From Apiospora phragmitis (lineage: Eukaryota > Ascomycota > Sordariomycetes > Amphisphaeriales > Apiosporaceae), in contig JAQQWL010000005.1 of the NCBI GenBank assembly GCA_038363925.1, forward strand, positions 3,658,001-3,722,000: a stretch of DNA of 64,000 nucleotides, read 5' to 3'. The stretch's first letter is position 1. Each line of letters opens with the position of its first letter. The notes beneath the pieces were generated by a model. The model was not told where the DNA came from. It did no database searches and worked only from the letters and a program-made list of their open reading frames with translations. Both the position numbers and the translations under genes were made by a program. This document shows positions 1 to 11,900 of this stretch, piece after piece.

Positions 1-1392
1 TATAGACCAGAGCGCGGCGAAAAAGGTCGCCGGTAAAAATGCCATGGTCATCAGGGCGATCACCTTCATGGTGCTGCCGTCCCGTCTGGCTCGGTCGGCC
101 AATGTATGACCGATGCGGGTGTCTTCGCGAGCAATCAGCCCAGAAACCTGAAGTTTGGTTAGCCTGGTGTTATATAAAAGGTCGTGTTCGGTGAATAAGC
201 AGCGGAAACTCACGACGTTGGCTTGGGCCTTGGCTCGTTTCTGGGTAGAGAGTGCCGACTCATTGACTGTGTGAATCCTGGCGCGCAGTAGCTGCACAGC
301 AGCTCGCATCGACTCGGCCACCAGGTTGAACTGCGTAATGGTGTGCTCCTGGTGTTCGGGAGCATCTTTCTCTTCCCTAACGGCCTTTTCAAGCCATTCT
401 TTCCAGCCGTCGGTATTTTCCAGCGTCTCAGCTATGGATTTTGCAACGTCGACACTTTTGAACAAGGTCGAAAAGACGCCAATCACTGTAGCAATTCTCC
501 TCGAGGCTTCGGAAAGCCGGTTCACCTCCTTCTTGGATGCTTCAGCTTCTTCCAGCTGCCCTGCCTTGTTGACCTCGATCTGATCCTTCGTGTCTTTACG
601 ATGACAGTCCTGTCGTTGCTTAGAAGCGGTCCCGGGGCGTCGGATTTGCCCAATCTCAGTCTCTCTCCGCGCCTTCAGCTCTTCTTCCTTTCTCGCCCAC
701 GCCCCATGTTTTGTCATCAGCTCAATGTCCCCAAGACTGTAGCCGTCTGTGACAATGAGTCTATCCAGATAGCATGTTGCATCAACCAAGCCAAAGAGCG
801 CTAGAGTGAGAGGATGATACAGATGGTGGGGCTCGAGTCCAGGCAGATAGAAGTCTTCTTGGCCCGGAATCTCAGGGCTATCCTTCCTCAGGAATGAATG
901 CTTCTTCCATTCGCTCCGTTCAGAAACTAGGGCTCTAGTCTCCATAATCTTCGTATTGAAGGACCATGCCATCGAGTACAAGTAGTCCTTGTAGAGAAAG
1001 CTGTGGCAGCCGTTCCCAGTATCGACATGGTACCATCCTGACCTAGACGAGATTAAAAAACCCAGCAGCGATTCATCCAGATCGAGGTCGTTGAAGAGCC
1101 AGCGGAAATTGGTCTTGCTGAGGCAAAACCCTGTCCCTTTCTCTGACACGGGCAGAAATATCAATTCAAGGGACGCCGTGTGTGAACCTAAGCTTCTTCG
1201 CGCGATCCTGTTTCTTCGCAGTAGATCAAATAAGCCTTCCTCATTTGAACGCGTATAAGTTGGCTCCTCGAAGTCTTGACCTGGTACATCGACGGCGCTA
1301 TACAAGTAAAGTTTCTGGCATGGTTTATCGGCAAATCGAGACTCTTTCTCTCGGTCATATTCAGTCGAAGCGTACTTTCGCAGAATGTCCAT
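1..1392 (-). CDS. CorA-like magnesium-transporter-family protein, C-terminus cut by window edge
   Basis: The reading frame runs on the minus strand from about 1542 to the window start, with one intron at 213..148 (donor GTGAGT, branch-like GCTAACC, acceptor CAG). The last residues before the edge include MKVIALMTMAFLPATFFAAL, the first membrane helix typical of fungal CorA-like proteins. The GMN signature and second helix would lie outside the window. Before the helix is a long charged, helical segment (about residues 250-420) like the CorA stalk. The N-terminal part lacks motifs I can place. The first in-frame Met is at 1392..1390, but a same-frame open stretch at 1543..1914 (after a stop at 1545..1543) could be an upstream exon, so the true start is uncertain. 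Family members are ion-channel-like membrane proteins common in Pezizomycotina, often of unknown transport specificity. Family assignment is good; substrate is not shown. Confidence 0.72.
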   Translation of the reverse strand, partial: MDILRKYASTEYDREKESRFADKPCQKLYLYSAVDVPGQDFEEPTYTRSNEEGLFDLLRRNRIARRSLGSHTASLELIFLPVSEKGTGFCLSKTNFRWLFNDLDLDESLLGFLISSRSGWYHVDTGNGCHSFLYKDYLYSMAWSFNTKIMETRALVSERSEWKKHSFLRKDSPEIPGQEDFYLPGLEPHHLYHPLTLALFGLVDATCYLDRLIVTDGYSLGDIELMTKHGAWARKEEELKARRETEIGQIRRPGTASKQRQDCHRKDTKDQIEVNKAGQLEEAEASKKEVNRLSEASRRIATVIGVFSTLFKSVDVAKSIAETLENTDGWKEWLEKAVREEKDAPEHQEHTITQFNLVAESMRAAVQLLRARIHTVNESALSTQKRAKAQANVVSFRCLFTEHDLLYNTRLTKLQVSGLIAREDTRIGHTLADRARRDGSTMKVIALMTMAFLPATFFAALWSI

Positions 1393-1542
1393 TCTGCCAA
1401 AGATTCGGATTGGCAAAGCCCAGATGACGCTGGAGATTGAGTGGGCTGCACACTCTTGTGGAGCAAAGGTAGTCTTCAATGCAAGGGAAGAAACAATCTC
1501 GCTATGTGTCCAAAGAAATAACGAATCGAGAAAACGCCCAGT

Positions 1543-3038
1543 TTACTCGACAAGAATGAGTCTGCCTCGAGGCTGGCGGAAATCCATCGAGTTATTACGA
1601 AGCGACGGATCACACATGTTGAAGCGGGCTGTCGATATTGTGAAAAAGCTGAGAAGAGGTGGAACACCAACCTGCTGCAAGCCAGGGTGCAGTGCAGGGG
1701 CTTGAGGGGGCGGCACAGCTGAGATTGGTGTGCTTAGATGGACAACGAACCAGTGCTTGCAGCTTCTGTGCAGCGGTTTTTCGGGCGGCAACTTCGTCTT
1801 CCACACAATCGGAAAATCGATAGGTCCAACATGAATTCGACATGTTACAGACTCAGCTTCGGCGACCAACCTGGCCAGATGTGGTGATGACAGGACACAT
1901 TTACGCAAAAGCAAATGGACGAGACAGTCGCAACCGCCCGTATCACCTACCCAACAGGCCAGTACCCATCAATTTTGCGCCAGCCCAATCCTGGGGGGCA
2001 GGAATGGAATGGCGCTTAGGCCGGCGCCATTTCAGCCGCAATGGAGGCCCCATGTGTATATACATACGTTATACAGTACGTACCCCTGAAACTGCATACA
2101 ACTCAGGCTCGCTTTCCTTATGCACTTTGGGGCTCATGGGTGGGTCACCTGTCTGCCACCAAAACTTCACCAAAAAGCTCCGGATCCGACCGGCCTGGCC
2201 CACTTTTCCACCACCTAGGTCGACGGGCAGTCCCCCAAACGACAGATTTGGTAGGGAAATACACACAAAATTGTCGAAATATGGGCCTCAACCCCCTGCT
2301 AGCGGTACCAGAACCCCCTGTCAAGGCCCCTGAAAGTGCATCTTTTCAAAAGTCGTATGCAGTATGCACTTTATGCACTTTCCCACCAAAAAGTGAGTCG
2401 GGCTCAAAAAAATATGCACTAATACCCACATATGCACGTTCCCCCGTATGCAGTTTCAGGGGTAGATACTGTATACGGAGTATATATACATACCTCAACT
2501 CGGTGGAAAGCGAAGGCAGTTGTTGCCTGCAAGACAAATGGACGGATGCCGGGACCCTCCAGGGACTAATCCCGTGCCCATCTTCGTCTGACATGGATTC
2601 TGGGCTATGTATGGTGCAGGGCTGAGTGGTGGCTGGGGCAGTGCTTAGGTTGTGCAGTAGTTGTGCGCAGGCGTGGATAAGTCGGAACCTGACTACCCCG
2701 CACTGGCACGGCAAGCGGAAGGGACCTTGGTGGTGGGAGCCTTGGACAGCTTTGGGGGGGGGGGGACAAGGCTCTCTTCGCCCATCACATTGACCTGATT
2801 GGACTTACCAGCCTTCAAAGGGGTGATGACTACCTGATCGGTGACTCGTTCGCAGCAAGCGCTCATCAAGTTGGTTCTCTTCTTCTACAAGCCGCAGCGA
2901 CCGACCGGTGTTGAGTCTCTTCGCGCATCGAATGTCGCTCTAATCAGCAGGCGACTTACTTACTTATTACACTTATGACCCTTTTTGGAGGTGGTGCTCT
3001 AGACACTCCGGTACGCCCTCCGTGGCACAACCAGCAGC
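1543..3038. other. Intergenic stretch holding one MITE-like element
   Basis: Apart from the inverted-repeat element at 2070..2475, no gene is supported here. A minus-strand open frame at 1543..1914 may be a 5' exon of the CorA-like gene. A G-run of about 10 lies near 2755-2765. The 300 bp before 3039 are a plausible promoter for the histidine-phosphatase gene. Confidence 0.5.
2070..2475. mobile_element. MITE-like element with terminal inverted repeats
   Basis: The left end (2070..2099) reads TATACAGTA then CGTACCCCTGAAACTGCATAC. The right end (2446..2475), reverse-complemented, reads TATACAGTA then TCTACCCCTGAAACTGCATAC, so 28 of 30 positions match. The ends sit in TATA palindromes, so a TA target-site duplication is possible. 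The interior (about 345 bp) has no coding potential and carries several TATGCACTTT-like subterminal motifs on both sides. A short non-coding element with TA-flanked inverted ends fits a non-autonomous Tc1/mariner-type MITE. This is inferred from structure; no transposase is present in the window. Confidence 0.72.
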
Positions 3039-4234
3039 ATGTCCGTTAAAAGATTACGTAGCCTCATCAAGCGCGCGGTCAAGCACACCTTTCAAAGCCG
3101 TCCGAAATTAACAGTCAACACAGCAACAGAAAACTGCCAAACGCCCCTGGGTATGAGTGGTCGCAAGTACAAGTTCACAACCGAACAGGCGATATTTGTG
3201 GACTACACAGAAGATGGCCAGAACAGCTCTAGTTCGCCCACCACCATCGCCACCTACCCTCAATTGGGCATCCTCGAGAAGGACTATGAACAAGATCTCA
3301 AGTCATCTCCTGATTCCTCGCAATGGAAGAGGCTGGAGAGCCATGTCGCAAAGCTGAACAGGGAGTGCGAGAGTCACGTATCGTATAAGGTGATATACGT
3401 TGTGCGTCACGGCAGAGGTGTTCACAACGTCGTCATGGATGCGGTGGGCTCCAAATGGAAGGTATGCGATCCCCAGTGCTATAATTCTGCAAAAAGTAGC
3501 TCGCGCATTTGCTAACACATTTGTATAGGAAAAATGGGCACTGGTGGAAGGAGCCAGGTTGGATGAGCTCCCTGAACTGCCCGAGTTGCTTGCCTCACAT
3601 GGCGATAAGGACGGGCGTATAAAATGGGTCGATTCACCACTAGTTCATAAGGGGAGGGAACAGGCTCGAGAGCTGGCCAGAGACTGGGTGAAGTGGAATA
3701 GAGAAAACGGGATACCGATTCCTGGGACCATATACACGAGCCCCATGGTCCGGTGCCTGGAGACTACGGAGCTTATCTATGGCGACGTACTTCAGGAGAA
3801 TGGGCGCAACATTCAACCCGTTGTTAAGGAGAATCTAAGAGAGCGGCTAACAAATCATACATGCGATAGAAGGAGCCCCAGGTCCTGGATAGAGAAGAAC
3901 TTTCCCAAGTTCTACTTTGAACCCGGTTTCAAGGAGAAGGATACTCTTTGGAGGGCCAAGAGGACCGATGGGGACAACAACTGCAGAGACAGAAGATGAA
4001 CATACAGTTCGCAAACAACGCCTCCTCGAGGACATTTTCGATACGGATAACTCTCACTTCATATCCTTGACGACTCACTCATACGCTATCTCGGGCATTC
4101 TAGCCGCCGTCGAAGGGCCGCTATTACGTGTTAAGGAAGGATCTATGCTTGCAATGCTAATTAAGGCAGAGAAGGAACCACCTCCTATGAACGGCAACGG
4201 GCCAGGGGGTGGGACTGTCAAGCACGGCCTTTAA
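3039..4234 (+). CDS. Histidine phosphatase (phosphoglycerate-mutase-like), paralogue A, frame broken near the 3' end
   Basis: A member of the histidine phosphatase superfamily, which transfers phosphate through a catalytic histidine; the substrate is unknown. Exons are 3039..3461 and 3529..4234, with a 67-nt intron (donor GTATGC, branch GCTAAC, acceptor TAG). The catalytic core shows VRHGRGVHN (His about residue 124), a GTIYTSPMVRCLET box, and the second histidine in SLTTHSYAI near the C-terminus. A later in-frame Met at 3153 aligns with the start of paralogue B and is an alternative start. The frame fails between about 3955 and 3999: frame 1 stops at 3997..3999, while the conserved tail with the second His is one base out of phase. 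Removing one base gives about 375 aa. No credible intron explains this, so it is either a sequence error or a young pseudogene. It lies head-to-tail with paralogue B, 762 bp upstream. Confidence 0.75.
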
Positions 4235-4996
4235 TTAGCAAAAGCATTGATCCCTATCACATTACCCAAGGGGGGTCACTATCTCCCCCTTAAGACTATG
4301 AGGAGCAAGATTTTGGAATTCACTTCCAGTGTTTATTTATGGCGTAACGATATACATGAGACTTTCTACGGGGGAATACCTGGCTTCCGAAGCGACTCCT
4401 AATCCGGGGGGGGCCACAGGGGATGTACATAGGTACGACGGATTGGGATCGGCGTTTTCTTACACGGTTGGGTATATGGATATCTTCTACACGGCGCAAA
4501 GGACTACAATAATGGGTTATTTCAACATTTTACAAGCACCTCCCCTATTGTATAGCGAGTACATGTCGAGACCCAGGGGGGTGTGACCCTTGTCTCATGA
4601 ATCACGTGCTGGTTGGGAATTCAGTCATGCCGCAAACACTTTGTCACACGGCTTTGTCCTGCGAGTTGGTTGGGTTGGGCAGCCAGGTTCAACGATGCCG
4701 TTTGAGCCGATTTTGAACAAAGAAGCGCTGGTTTGCTGGACCCGCCGTGTTTCCTCGTGTGCGGTTGCTTGCGACCAACCAACGACAAGGCACAATCTTT
4801 TCGATCTGCTCCCTTACGTATTTATGCCAGACGTCCTCCGGAGGAATCATAGGAAAAATCAGCCTAGCCAGACGCGGAGTAAATACACCTGCAGCCTAGT
4901 TCTAGCCTCCAAGCACCCACACCTATCGCATTTTAGACAATTTCGGCTTTTATTCTCCGAGGACCCATAACCGCTTTACCTAGGTTTCACATCAGC
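4235..4996. other. Spacer between tandem paralogues
   Basis: This 760-bp spacer contains no convincing gene. It should hold the terminator of paralogue A and the promoter of paralogue B. A CAAGG-rich, CT-containing leader precedes the start at 4997. Confidence 0.4.
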
Positions 4997-6142
4997 ATGG
5001 GCAATTACGAGTTCTCTCTGCTAGAGAACGTGTTCAAATATGAATTTGATGATGTTAGCGACTTGAACAAGGAAAGGGAAAAGGATGGGAAAAGACCTAT
5101 GCCGCCTACGCTCAAACGACTAGAATGCTTGGGCATCATGGATGATTTCGATAAGGAAGACCGTTCTGCCGATCAGACCTTAAAACCATGGGCTCGTATT
5201 TGCAACCACGTCGACTTTCTGAATAGAGAGGGCAAGGATGGAGCAAAACACAAAGTTGTCTTTCTGCTTCGTCACGGCTACAGCTTGCACAATTACATCG
5301 AGAAGGGGGCGGTGAAGACGGTGGCAGGCAGGGTGGTAAAGGACAATTGGAGGGTGAGTTATAGTTCCACGAAAGTCAAGATACTTTCGAGAAACAACTA
5401 ACGGTTGATGGCATTTTTGTAGAAAGATCTCAAGGTCGCTTACAAGAAGTATGTCAGCTTGGGAACCCTCGAGAATGCCTTCAGGGAAGCTGGTAACAGA
5501 TTCTCCTCATCTTTGGCCAAGCATCTTGGTATAGAGGGTGCCAATCCAACAGTAACAATATCGCTTCTTGACGCTCCACTGCTCCTTCTCCCAAAGGAAA
5601 TTGTAGAAGAACTACGCGACTTGGATGTCAAAAACAACGATGTTCGAGAGCTGAGAGAGGAGTGGCTCACATGGGTCGAAAAGGACAAGCTTCCTTGGCC
5701 CGGCACTATTTACACCAGCCCCTTAGATCGCTGCCGGAGCACCACTAAAGTAGTATTTGGAAAAGACCACAATTCTCAACCTGTAATCAAGGAGGATCTG
5801 AGAGAGAAACGCAACGGCGACGCTTGCAACTACCGCGCCTACATATCGAGCACCGCGGCCAAGGATCAAGGCTTTGTACTGGAGCCAGACTTCGCAGAAG
5901 AGGATCCCTACAAAAATGACATAAAACATGCAGAGAAGGGGAAAACGACGGAGTCGGAGGAGCAGCTTGAAGAGCGTATGCGCCGGCTCTTGAGCGGTAT
6001 CTTTGACGACGACGAGGAGAGCGTTGTATCTCTGACTACGCATTCTTACAGCATCGGTGCTTTGACCAAGGTCATGCAATGCAACTACAGACTGGATGAA
6101 GGGGATGTCGCCGCGTTCCTTGTCAGGGCTGTGCCAGTTTAG
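4997..6142 (+). CDS. Histidine phosphatase (phosphoglycerate-mutase-like), paralogue B
   Basis: Exons 4997..5353 and 5423..6142 are joined across a 69-nt intron (GTGAGT...CTAAC...TAG) to give an intact 358-aa protein. The first catalytic box is LLRHGYSLHN (His about residue 93). The GTIYTSPLDRCRST box follows, and the second histidine lies in SLTTHSYSI about 50 residues from the end. The intron sits at the same place relative to the RHG box as in paralogue A, which supports tandem duplication. The middle of the domain is divergent: paralogue A has RERLTNHTCDRR, while B has REKRNGDACNYR. This region carries substrate-binding or acid residues in the family, so specificity may have shifted. No signal peptide or membrane segment is visible, so it is probably cytosolic. 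The family is firm, the reaction unknown. Confidence 0.85.
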
Positions 6143-7125
6143 GGGTTCGTGAGCTTAGGCAACTGGGGGGATATGCCATAATGAGCCTTCAAGTTAACCT
6201 TGCATCTAGCCTTATAGTGTGCCTTGTATTTCTAATTGTAACTTGTATTAGTTTTGGAGTAACATTTATCGTATGCATGCGTGATACATAAATACCTATA
6301 TGTATATCCAGCAAGGATATAGTGAAGCAAAGTGGGCCAACTGATCGGCGCGGTCCGGTCATACCCCCTTGCAATGATGAATCTCAATGATATCACCGCC
6401 GCTCTCCACCTATTCTCGCGGTGCCCAGTGATCTATACCACTTATACACGCATCGAGGAAACCCGAACAGCAATGACCATGCAGCTGACGACCCCCAAGA
6501 GAGCGCGCGGGAAGCGGGTGCCAGGGGTATATTTTGACTGTATCGCCGAACTGGAGGAAGAGCAGGACCCAGGGATTCCTGGTAGCTTTTTTTGCTGGCA
6601 AGATACCAGCAAGACAAGGCGAATCTGCTGCCACTCTGCCCTATCTCCCAGTGCCTCTGCCTGGACCATATCCTTTGCCGACGGCAAACCTCGTGGTACT
6701 GTTCCCTCTGCTCGCCGGCCGCGCGACGCTTGCTAGGCCTCATTTTGGCAATGCTTCTGCGGGATCACGAATAGGTGGCATCATCACAGGGGCTGTTCTC
6801 GAAGGCGGATGCCCAAACTCGGCGACGAAAGGTTAGGGTACCTGGGATGAGATTATGATTTCTACATACACCTACTACTACTTGGGTGTGCTTTCACTTA
6901 GATGTACTATACTAGGACACCAAGTAAACTTACGAGCCTGTTTCTAATGTTGAGTGAGCATCAATCAAGATAATCTCTGAATATATTGATCCAGGTTAGC
7001 TAGTCGAGCTACTATTCCGTGCAGTCGTTCGGGCACAAACTTCCTAAATCCCTATATTCATCAAGATCGTGCACACCCGGCAGCACTCCTACCACGAGAA
7101 AACCAGGGGCAAGCCTCTCTCTCAC
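6143..7125. other. Convergent intergenic region, no supported gene
   Basis: The 3' ends of paralogue B and the BBE oxidase face each other here. Overlapping open frames on both strands at 6390..6840 lack motifs and start context and look like chance. Nothing else is recognisable. Confidence 0.4.
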
Positions 7126-8969
7126 TTAATACTTGTAGCCCCCAGCCCTCGTCGCAAACAGCCCCGCGGGATCAACGCTCTCCTGCAGCCCCTTGTACCG
7201 CGCGTGCCCCCGGTACGACCCCGTGACGTTCTGATCGCCCGCCGCGTCATTCATGAACAGCGGCATGTACGCCTCGTCCGCCCCCTCGGCCCCCAACCCG
7301 GCCTGCGCGAGCCACTCTGGCAGGCGGCCCCGCAGCCAGTCGGTCATGTCGCGGCCCAGCGCGTAGAGGGTCGCGTCGTCAAGCCCGTTGAGCCAGCCGC
7401 ACTGCAGCTCCAGCACGAGCCGGTCCGGGTCGCCGCCGCGCAGGCCCATGGCGTTGCCGCCGCGCGCCTCGCTGCGGCGGCCGACCACGGCGGGCAGCGG
7501 CTGGAAGTCGGTCGAGCACTGCGCCGTCGGGTGCAGGACCGTCAGGTACGCCGCGGTGATGTCGCGCCACTTCGCCGCGATCACGGCGTAGAGGCCTGGG
7601 TTGGTGGGGATGTAGGGGATGGTGAAGGTCTGTAAGTAAGTAAATAGAGGCGGTGGTCAGTCAAAGAAAGTAGATGCGTGCATGGTGTTGGGGGGTGGGG
7701 CAGCTGCCAATGTCCAGGTGGTCACATTGGACACATCTCGGGAGGACGTCAATGATGGTACACTCACCCTGAAGGAGTACCTGGCAACGGCGGCCGAGCT
7801 GAGATCCCCGTTGGCTTTGAGGAGCTGCGCGTAGCTCTGCGTTTTGGCCAAGTCGATCAGGGGCGGGATGTCGAGGAACGGCACCAGCGGGCCGCTCGTG
7901 GGCTTGTCCGGCCCATCGTGGAAGAAGAACACGAGGGCCGCCGTGCCGTTGAGCGTGGTGGCCAGGTCCGTGAAGATGACGGCGGCCTTGGGGTCGTCGG
8001 CGTTGCCGGGAACGAAGCGGTGCAGCGCGGCGTAGAGCGCGTCCTTCTTGGACGCGTCGTAGAGCCGGGCGCCGCCCCAGACCTGGCCGATGGGGTGGGC
8101 TTCGATGGTGAACTGCGTGACGATACCTTTTTGGGGGAGGGGGTTGTTAGTATTTAAGTACGTAACGTAATATGACGATATGGCGGTGCATGGATGAATG
8201 GTCCTTACCGAATTGGCTTCCGCTGTCTTTCATTGCAACCGCAAGATCAGGCTGAGCTTTGGCATCGATATTGACGATAGAGCCATTTGGCATGATGGTT
8301 TCCCAACCGACTATGCTCTATAGTGAATGTCAGTCTCATATATCTAATTAGAGGCGATCCAGGATCGGGAGAACTTGCATCAGCAGCCAGACCATACTGC
8401 GCGCTCAAGAACGACAAGCCACCCTGCAACAGCAGCCCACCCACGCCCACGATCCCGAGCCGGCCGCCAACGACCGTGACACCCGACGGCTCCAGATCCC
8501 CAATAACATCATTCCACTCGCCCGCCGGCTTCACGAGGGCATGGCCCGTCGCAGCGCCGTATGTGGCGCCGACCCCCATGCTGCGCATGGCGATGAGCAC
8601 GCCGTCGTCGATGCTGCTGTGGCCCGGGTTGGGGTCGTGCCCCCCGCTCTTGACGGTGAACCGGACGTCATCGCCGTGGTCGTTGAGGACCCGGACGGCC
8701 GCCGCGACCTGGCCCGCGTCCTGCGGCGACACGATGCACGCCGGGCGCAGGTCCCGCAGCGCCAGCGACCAGTACCGCTGCGTCTCGGCCGTGTAGGCCG
8801 GCTGCAGCGGGTAGGCGACGCGGCCGGCCGGGAGCACGTCCGCGATCTCGCGGCAGGCTTGCGCGGTGGCGGGGCTGGGGGCCGCGAGCGCCAGCTGCTG
8901 GGTCATCAAAAGAGGCCATAGTGTTACTACTAGGGAGAGGGCCACCCAGCGAACGTTGAGAAGAGCCAT
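7126..8969 (-). CDS. Secreted FAD-dependent oxidase, berberine-bridge-enzyme (BBE) family
   Basis: Four exons on the minus strand (8969..8379, 8317..8209, 8126..7768, 7629..7126) give an intact 520-aa protein, normal for BBE-like flavoenzymes. Residues 1-30 form a signal peptide (MALLNVRWVALSLVVTLWPL then a short Ala-rich cleavage region). The FAD-binding PCMH domain follows, with SGGHDPNPGHSS; the His there is the usual 8-alpha-histidyl FAD attachment point. GVGGLLLQGGLSFLSAQYGL is the second FAD-contact segment, without the Cys that gives bicovalent attachment. The C-terminal BBE box ends YKGLQESVDPAGLFATRAGG. These enzymes oxidise sugars, alcohols or alkaloid-like compounds outside the cell or in the secretory path; the substrate cannot be told from sequence. 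Intron 1 (8378..8318) starts GCAAGT and ends TATAG, a GC-AG intron. The other introns are GT-AG. Confidence 0.9.
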
Positions 8970-11900
8970 GCTGCTGGAGGATACCGTTGTAAATTCGCAC
9001 GAGACTACTACAGCTGTTCACAGTACAGTTGGTTAACCATTCCCACTTCTAAGGAAGGACCTGTACTCCTTCCGCTGAATTCGCCATACTAGAAAAACGG
9101 TGATCTTGACCGATTCTTATTCCTCCCCCACTTTACGGATTCAATTGTAGTCACATACGACTTGTACGCATCCACGTTAGCCTGGCAACCAGGGAGTGCA
9201 GGAATCACGCAATTTGGTTGGACATCTTTGGTGGAAAATCAGCACTAAACAAGAAGAAGAATAAAAGATCCACGGTGTGCCATGTAAGGGGAATATACAT
9301 CGAGTATGCAGGTGCACACGTGTCTGTCCGACTCATACAGTATGTGCTTTCCAGACGGTATAACAAGATCTGTGGTATCCAAGATCGACTCCAGGACTTG
9401 CTCCGAGGTTCCATGTGAAGGCCCAGGGAGCTCCAGGGTGTGATTGCTTTCCATTCGGGGCTTGTTCCGCGAAAGTGCCTCTGTCGCTCCACTTTGAGCG
9501 GAAGGGAGGAGGTGGTTGACGGGAAACAACATGGAGAGAGGACTCCATTGTTTTCTGGTTTCCCCCCCTTTTTTTGCAACCTAGTTATCATATCAGAATG
9601 ACGATAAGTCACATTCTTAAGACAGTAACAGACTATATGTGCTGGTGTTGCTTTTTGTTATTAATGCAGGCCCCTCTCTTTGGCTAATGCCAGGCTCACT
9701 GCAGCAGGCCGGACAAACCTTAAGAGACACGGAAATCAGACGCTGCATGCGGTCCTTATGGATTTATTACAGCCATTCTCCATTCCTTATGCTACCCAAC
9801 CCAACGTCAACATGGCAAACCTCAGGATGCCAAGTGTGTGCCCGGATTGGGGCGCACAGATGATGGCATGTGACTTTGTAATAGATCAGATAAAGCCAAA
9901 AGCGTCAACCGCCGCCCTGGGACCAACACACACACACACACAAACAAACGTCTCTGCACGGTCGCGAAGGTTTGCGGCCAGCAGCGTCGGAAATTAGATG
10001 ACAGAAATGACCCGTCCCGACAACTTGTGACACTGTCATGTCATGATGATGCGTACTGACAGACCTACTGTACCTCGGGAACTCAGAGAGAGAGAGACCC
10101 TTGAATTGTAATTGTGCCTGGACGAACGCTTTGATTCCTACCTGACCCATGTGACTCCCGTACTGTCTTTAGTGACTGGGAAATCGCTGGATGCTTGAGG
10201 ATGCGCGGACAATGTTTGTCTTGGGCCGGTCGGCCTTGGGAAACCTCCGGATTTAGAATCTCGGTTGGTCGCGCGTGGGCTCTTCGTTGCTCCTCTTCCA
10301 ACAACTCAATCCAACAATTGCTGCACGCACGTCGTTCGGAGTGCAACATGATGCAAAGAGGAGCTGACAGGGATGGAATGCAGGAACAGTCCGATGTTTC
10401 CCTGTTTGCCTGCACGATTTCGCTCTACGAGTATAACCCCTTTACACCGCGTTCGCCCTCACTTGCAAATTAATTGGTCGTGCATACGCTTACAGCCAGT
10501 ATGTATGTACGTACATGGGTGCTGGTAGAAAAGGGATCCAGCGTGACAGCCTCATGTCCATGACTCCTCGGAGCTTTTATTAGGCTGGGTCCGTGAATCA
10601 TAGACCCTCGCGCCATTCTTTTGCATGATGTATTGTACAATATTGTATATCGACAAATTTCCGACGGGAGGAAGCGGCGAAGACAATATGGATAAGGGGA
10701 CCGACACGTAGATTGTACATGAGTACATGTCATGTAGGTAGGGGTCGGGTACTTAGAGAAAGGACCCTTATTAGGAGCAAACAGTCAATCAATGATACTA
10801 GACGAGATGAACCTTTCCAGGGACCTACCGAGCCGACCCTTGAGGTTGCGTTGCTTGCCCATCCCGCGAGTCAGGATGCCAAAGTCGGCTGTCACGAGGA
10901 GAGAAGCTAAGATGAACGAGAGTTAGATGATGATTAGATCCCGCCCACTGAGTGGAAGCTTCAGCACTAAAGCAAGGAACGGGCGGACTAGTCAAACAGC
11001 ACAGCCTCAAGGAAACATGAATTGATGCCGACTGTGACTGGCTGGCGTTGAGGGGAGTGGAGAGGAGGGAGGTAAGCCAGCAAGCAAGCAGATTTTGATA
11101 CATAGATGCTGATGCTGGCAGCTTCGGAATTACATGCATATTGGCGAGGTCCCTTACAAGTTACAGGCCAACGTAAGCGGGCAGGTCAATTAATGCATTG
11201 TAAAAAGTAGGCTGCCGTCGATAAATCGTTCGGCCCAAAGTGGGATGGGTTCGGATTAGAAATGGATGACTCGGATGCGAAGAGGGGCGCAAAAGGCAAT
11301 TAAGATCGAGCGCTTATGAAACGGCCATATTAATGAAATCCCATCCTCAATTCTTATCCAGGTTATGGTCATGATCATAAATTTGCCCATGCCAGTGTGT
11401 GAGATATGCCTGCCACTTTACCACCAGCAGCTTGCAGGTATCATGCTCATTGCTCACTCATACCCAGGCCAAACCAACCATGGCCTGCCATGCCGTGCCG
11501 TGCCGTTGCCATGTCTCGCTCTTCTCTGGTGTGATCTGCAAGACCTACTCGGACCCTAACGGCGGGCTGCGACAGTTGTGTTTCCCACCCCCGAGGAAAC
11601 GCAAAAGACACGAAAGACATGGTCTTTGCTGGGACCGGTTGACGGCTGTTAGCGTTCTAAGCGTTCTCTTCAGGCGTCGATCATAAGAAATCAATTGATA
11701 AAGGGCCGTTTGGGGCCACCAAGCTTAGGACGTCGATCCGGAATCTCGGCCTTTTGAACTGCCCTTTGCCCTCTGGCTGTACATGGCATATCTTTCTTGG
11801 TCTTGCATCGTAGAGGATTGTCAGCCGTGTTTGTGTCAGCCGTACACCAGTGCCTCGCGCTTCCTTACTCGGTGATTTCGAACCTTCTTCGGCCTTCATA

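Noticed and set aside
3940..3999. A second intron in histidine phosphatase A
   Set aside because: The only GT...CAG pair removes conserved FKEKDTLW-like sequence and has a poor donor.
6393..6836. Overlapping frames on both strands
   Set aside because: No domain, start context or codon bias; likely chance.
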